Both the position numbers and the translations under genes were made by a program. 64,000 nucleotides of DNA from Roseiarcus sp963820795 (GTDB lineage Bacteria; Pseudomonadota; Alphaproteobacteria; Rhizobiales; Beijerinckiaceae): contig CAWGBJ010000018.1 in assembly GCA_963820795.1 (NCBI GenBank), forward strand, positions 62,001 to 126,000. The letters run 5' to 3'. The notes beneath the pieces are model-generated. The model saw only the letters and a list, made by a program, of their open reading frames with translations. It was not told the DNA's origin and did not search any database. Shown in pieces: positions 62,634-64,000 of the stretch; within the stretch, counting starts at the first letter, position 1; every line of letters begins with the position of its first letter.

Positions 62634-63941
62634 ATGCGATTCAATTTGGGCGATGTCTTGACGGGCGAGGTGAACGGCTCTTTGCGTCGCGCGGTGGTCA
62701 TTGAGGTCGACGAGAAAGGCAGCAGAGGAAAGCTGCGTTTTGATGATGACGGCGACGAACGATGGTTTGCCTGGAGGCAACTGACGACAACCCGCAACTG
62801 GCGGCTAGACACTTCAACTCGCCCGACCCGACGCGCCGACGAGTTGAGAGCGATGATACTGCGAAGGGTACAAGCAAGTCCCGCCTGCCCTGGTGGAATG
62901 GACGTTGAGATCAGGAGCGTGAGCGGCGGCAAATGGGAGGCCCTCAGCATTCCCCCGGCTGGACAACACATCGCCTATGCTGATTGTGCCAATATCATTT
63001 CAGGTGAGGCGACGTTGCTCCATAGATTGTTTGATTTGCAGTCTCTGCACGAAGCCACATCATTAACGGACGTCGAGGACGCGTCGCCTCCGCAAGATAG
63101 GCCCAGGAGCCTCGTAGGCGCGAGCGCGCGAGCAGAGGCCGGAAGCTTCACACCGAATGTGCGAGTTGGCCTCGAAGGCGCGAGCGCGCGGGCAGAGGCC
63201 GAGAGCGTCGTACCGAACGTGCGAGTTGGCCTCGAAGGCGTCAGCGCGCAGGCAAAGGCCGGGAGCTTCCTACCGGGTGCCGAGCCCCAGATGTCCTTTA
63301 TTACTCCAACAGAATTTGGAATGAGTTCGCCACTAGGACCACTCGTGCTGCGAACCTCAGAGCCGACTGCGTCTACAGCGCCAACAACAACTGCCGCCGA
63401 AGCGCCTAGTTACCCAAACACCGATTCCCCCTACGGAGCAATCAGCGTCTCACAAAAACTTGCCGAACAGCCCGTGGAGATTCAGGCGACAGCGCGGCTA
63501 CTGATCATTGAGATCAACGCCCAAATCGAGGAAATGCGTGCGTCTAGGCCAAACGATGCGGACAGTCTGTCTAAGCATAACGAGCTCGTTGATTTCCTGG
63601 AGAGCATAGCCTCCGGGCTTGGCACTCTGGCCGATGCCCTCGATGAGTTAATTGCAGCCAGCACTGAAGGAACTCCAGAGCCGATATTTCTAGGAAAGGC
63701 CGGAAGGATTGCTCAGCAACTTAGCGACACTGTAACGGAAGGGCTGGAGCGCCATCGGACATTTCTCATGGACTGCACGGTCAGGTTCGGCGTCTTCGCT
63801 GCCGGGTACTGTTTCTTAAACGCCTGCGGCGTCGAAGGACATATCGCCGGGATCGCAACATATCTTATGAACCGAAACTTACCAAGGAAGAGCGCTCCGA
63901 GAAAGAAGAGCGCTCCGAGAAAGAGAACCCAAGGCAATTGA
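62634..63941 (+). CDS. Repeat-containing protein of unknown function
   Basis: A 435-residue protein. The N-terminal part (about 1-140) contains FDDDGDERWFAWRQLTTTRN. Residues about 160-216 hold nearly three 20-residue repeats (GASARAEAGSFTPNVRVGLE and variants). A helical region follows (QATARLLIIEINAQIEEMRA, LADALDELIAAS), with one hydrophobic stretch (FGVFAAGYCFLNACG). The tail is very basic (RKSAPRKKSAPRKRTQ). GC content is lower than in core genes. No domain is recognised. Confidence 0.6.
   Translation: MRFNLGDVLTGEVNGSLRRAVVIEVDEKGSRGKLRFDDDGDERWFAWRQLTTTRNWRLDTSTRPTRRADELRAMILRRVQASPACPGGMDVEIRSVSGGKWEALSIPPAGQHIAYADCANIISGEATLLHRLFDLQSLHEATSLTDVEDASPPQDRPRSLVGASARAEAGSFTPNVRVGLEGASARAEAESVVPNVRVGLEGVSAQAKAGSFLPGAEPQMSFITPTEFGMSSPLGPLVLRTSEPTASTAPTTTAAEAPSYPNTDSPYGAISVSQKLAEQPVEIQATARLLIIEINAQIEEMRASRPNDADSLSKHNELVDFLESIASGLGTLADALDELIAASTEGTPEPIFLGKAGRIAQQLSDTVTEGLERHRTFLMDCTVRFGVFAAGYCFLNACGVEGHIAGIATYLMNRNLPRKSAPRKKSAPRKRTQGN
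63111..63280 (+). repeat. 60-bp tandem repeat, nearly three units
   Basis: Units begin CTCG(T/A)AGGCG at 63111, 63171 and 63231, exactly 60 bases apart; the third is cut short after about 50 bases. The period keeps the frame and encodes 20-residue units. Differences between units are mostly single bases. Confidence 0.9.
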
Positions 63942-64000
63942 TCGACTGCGCCGAAAGCGCCCGGCGCAAACTCAGGTATTGACCTCTGGTCTTTCTCAGC

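Noticed and set aside
59731..63941. A prophage
   Set aside because: A terminase-like HTH protein alone is not enough; no capsid, portal, tail or integrase gene is visible.

Overview
The window is GC-rich chromosomal DNA from an alphaproteobacterium, most likely of the order Hyphomicrobiales (Rhizobiales). Support comes from a phosphatidylcholine synthase, a PopZ-type polar organiser, an ExoR-like Sel1 protein, an LpxL-type acyltransferase, a PagL-type lipid A deacylase, and the gene orders PPIase-PPIase-queA-tgt-eno-ftsB, glyA-nrdR-ribD-ribE and pcm-tolC-popZ-valS. The genus is not certain; a Methylocystaceae or Beijerinckiaceae relative is a guess from gene content only.

Layout. 1-4.2 kb: the start of an oxidoreductase running off the left edge, two transposase fossils, an MGMT-like DNA-binding protein, a YefM/YoeB toxin-antitoxin pair, ornithine decarboxylase, and a 1.4 kb gene-poor stretch holding palindromic repeats and an orphan promoter. 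4.2-13.3 kb: transglutaminase-like protein, PagL-like deacylase, carB, greA, exported proteins, an IS1634 fossil and an APH-fold kinase. 13.5-22.6 kb: gluconate-type transporter plus gluconokinase, a B12-binding radical SAM enzyme, an LpxL-type acyltransferase, TrpB2, a GT2 glycosyltransferase and a methyltransferase. 22.8-29.3 kb: two cyclophilins, queA, tgt, eno, ftsB and small membrane or exported proteins.

29.3-38.2 kb is the most unusual part. A porin is followed by a cluster built around a DyP-type heme peroxidase: an alpha/beta-barrel-like protein, a SnoaL-like protein, the peroxidase, a protein of unknown function and an outer-membrane channel. The peroxidase C-terminus and the unknown gene recur about 2.56 kb downstream as a diverged tandem copy, with a second, different outer-membrane protein. 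Many of these reading frames are broken.

38.2-40.3 kb is gene-poor. 40.3-59.5 kb is mostly housekeeping: glyA, nrdR, ribD, ribE, a UbiH-type hydroxylase, pcs, tRNA-Cys, pcm, tolC, popZ, valS and an ExoR-like gene, then a PEP-CTERM protein and an acyltransferase-SGNH membrane protein. 59.5-64 kb is accessory: an HTH protein, a GIY-YIG nuclease between palindromic repeats, an unknown small gene, a 5' group II intron fragment without its reverse transcriptase, and an unknown repeat-containing protein.

Reading frames are interrupted at several otherwise well-preserved genes, including the normally essential valS. Part of the apparent decay may therefore be base-level sequence error, and each frameshift below should be read with that in mind.
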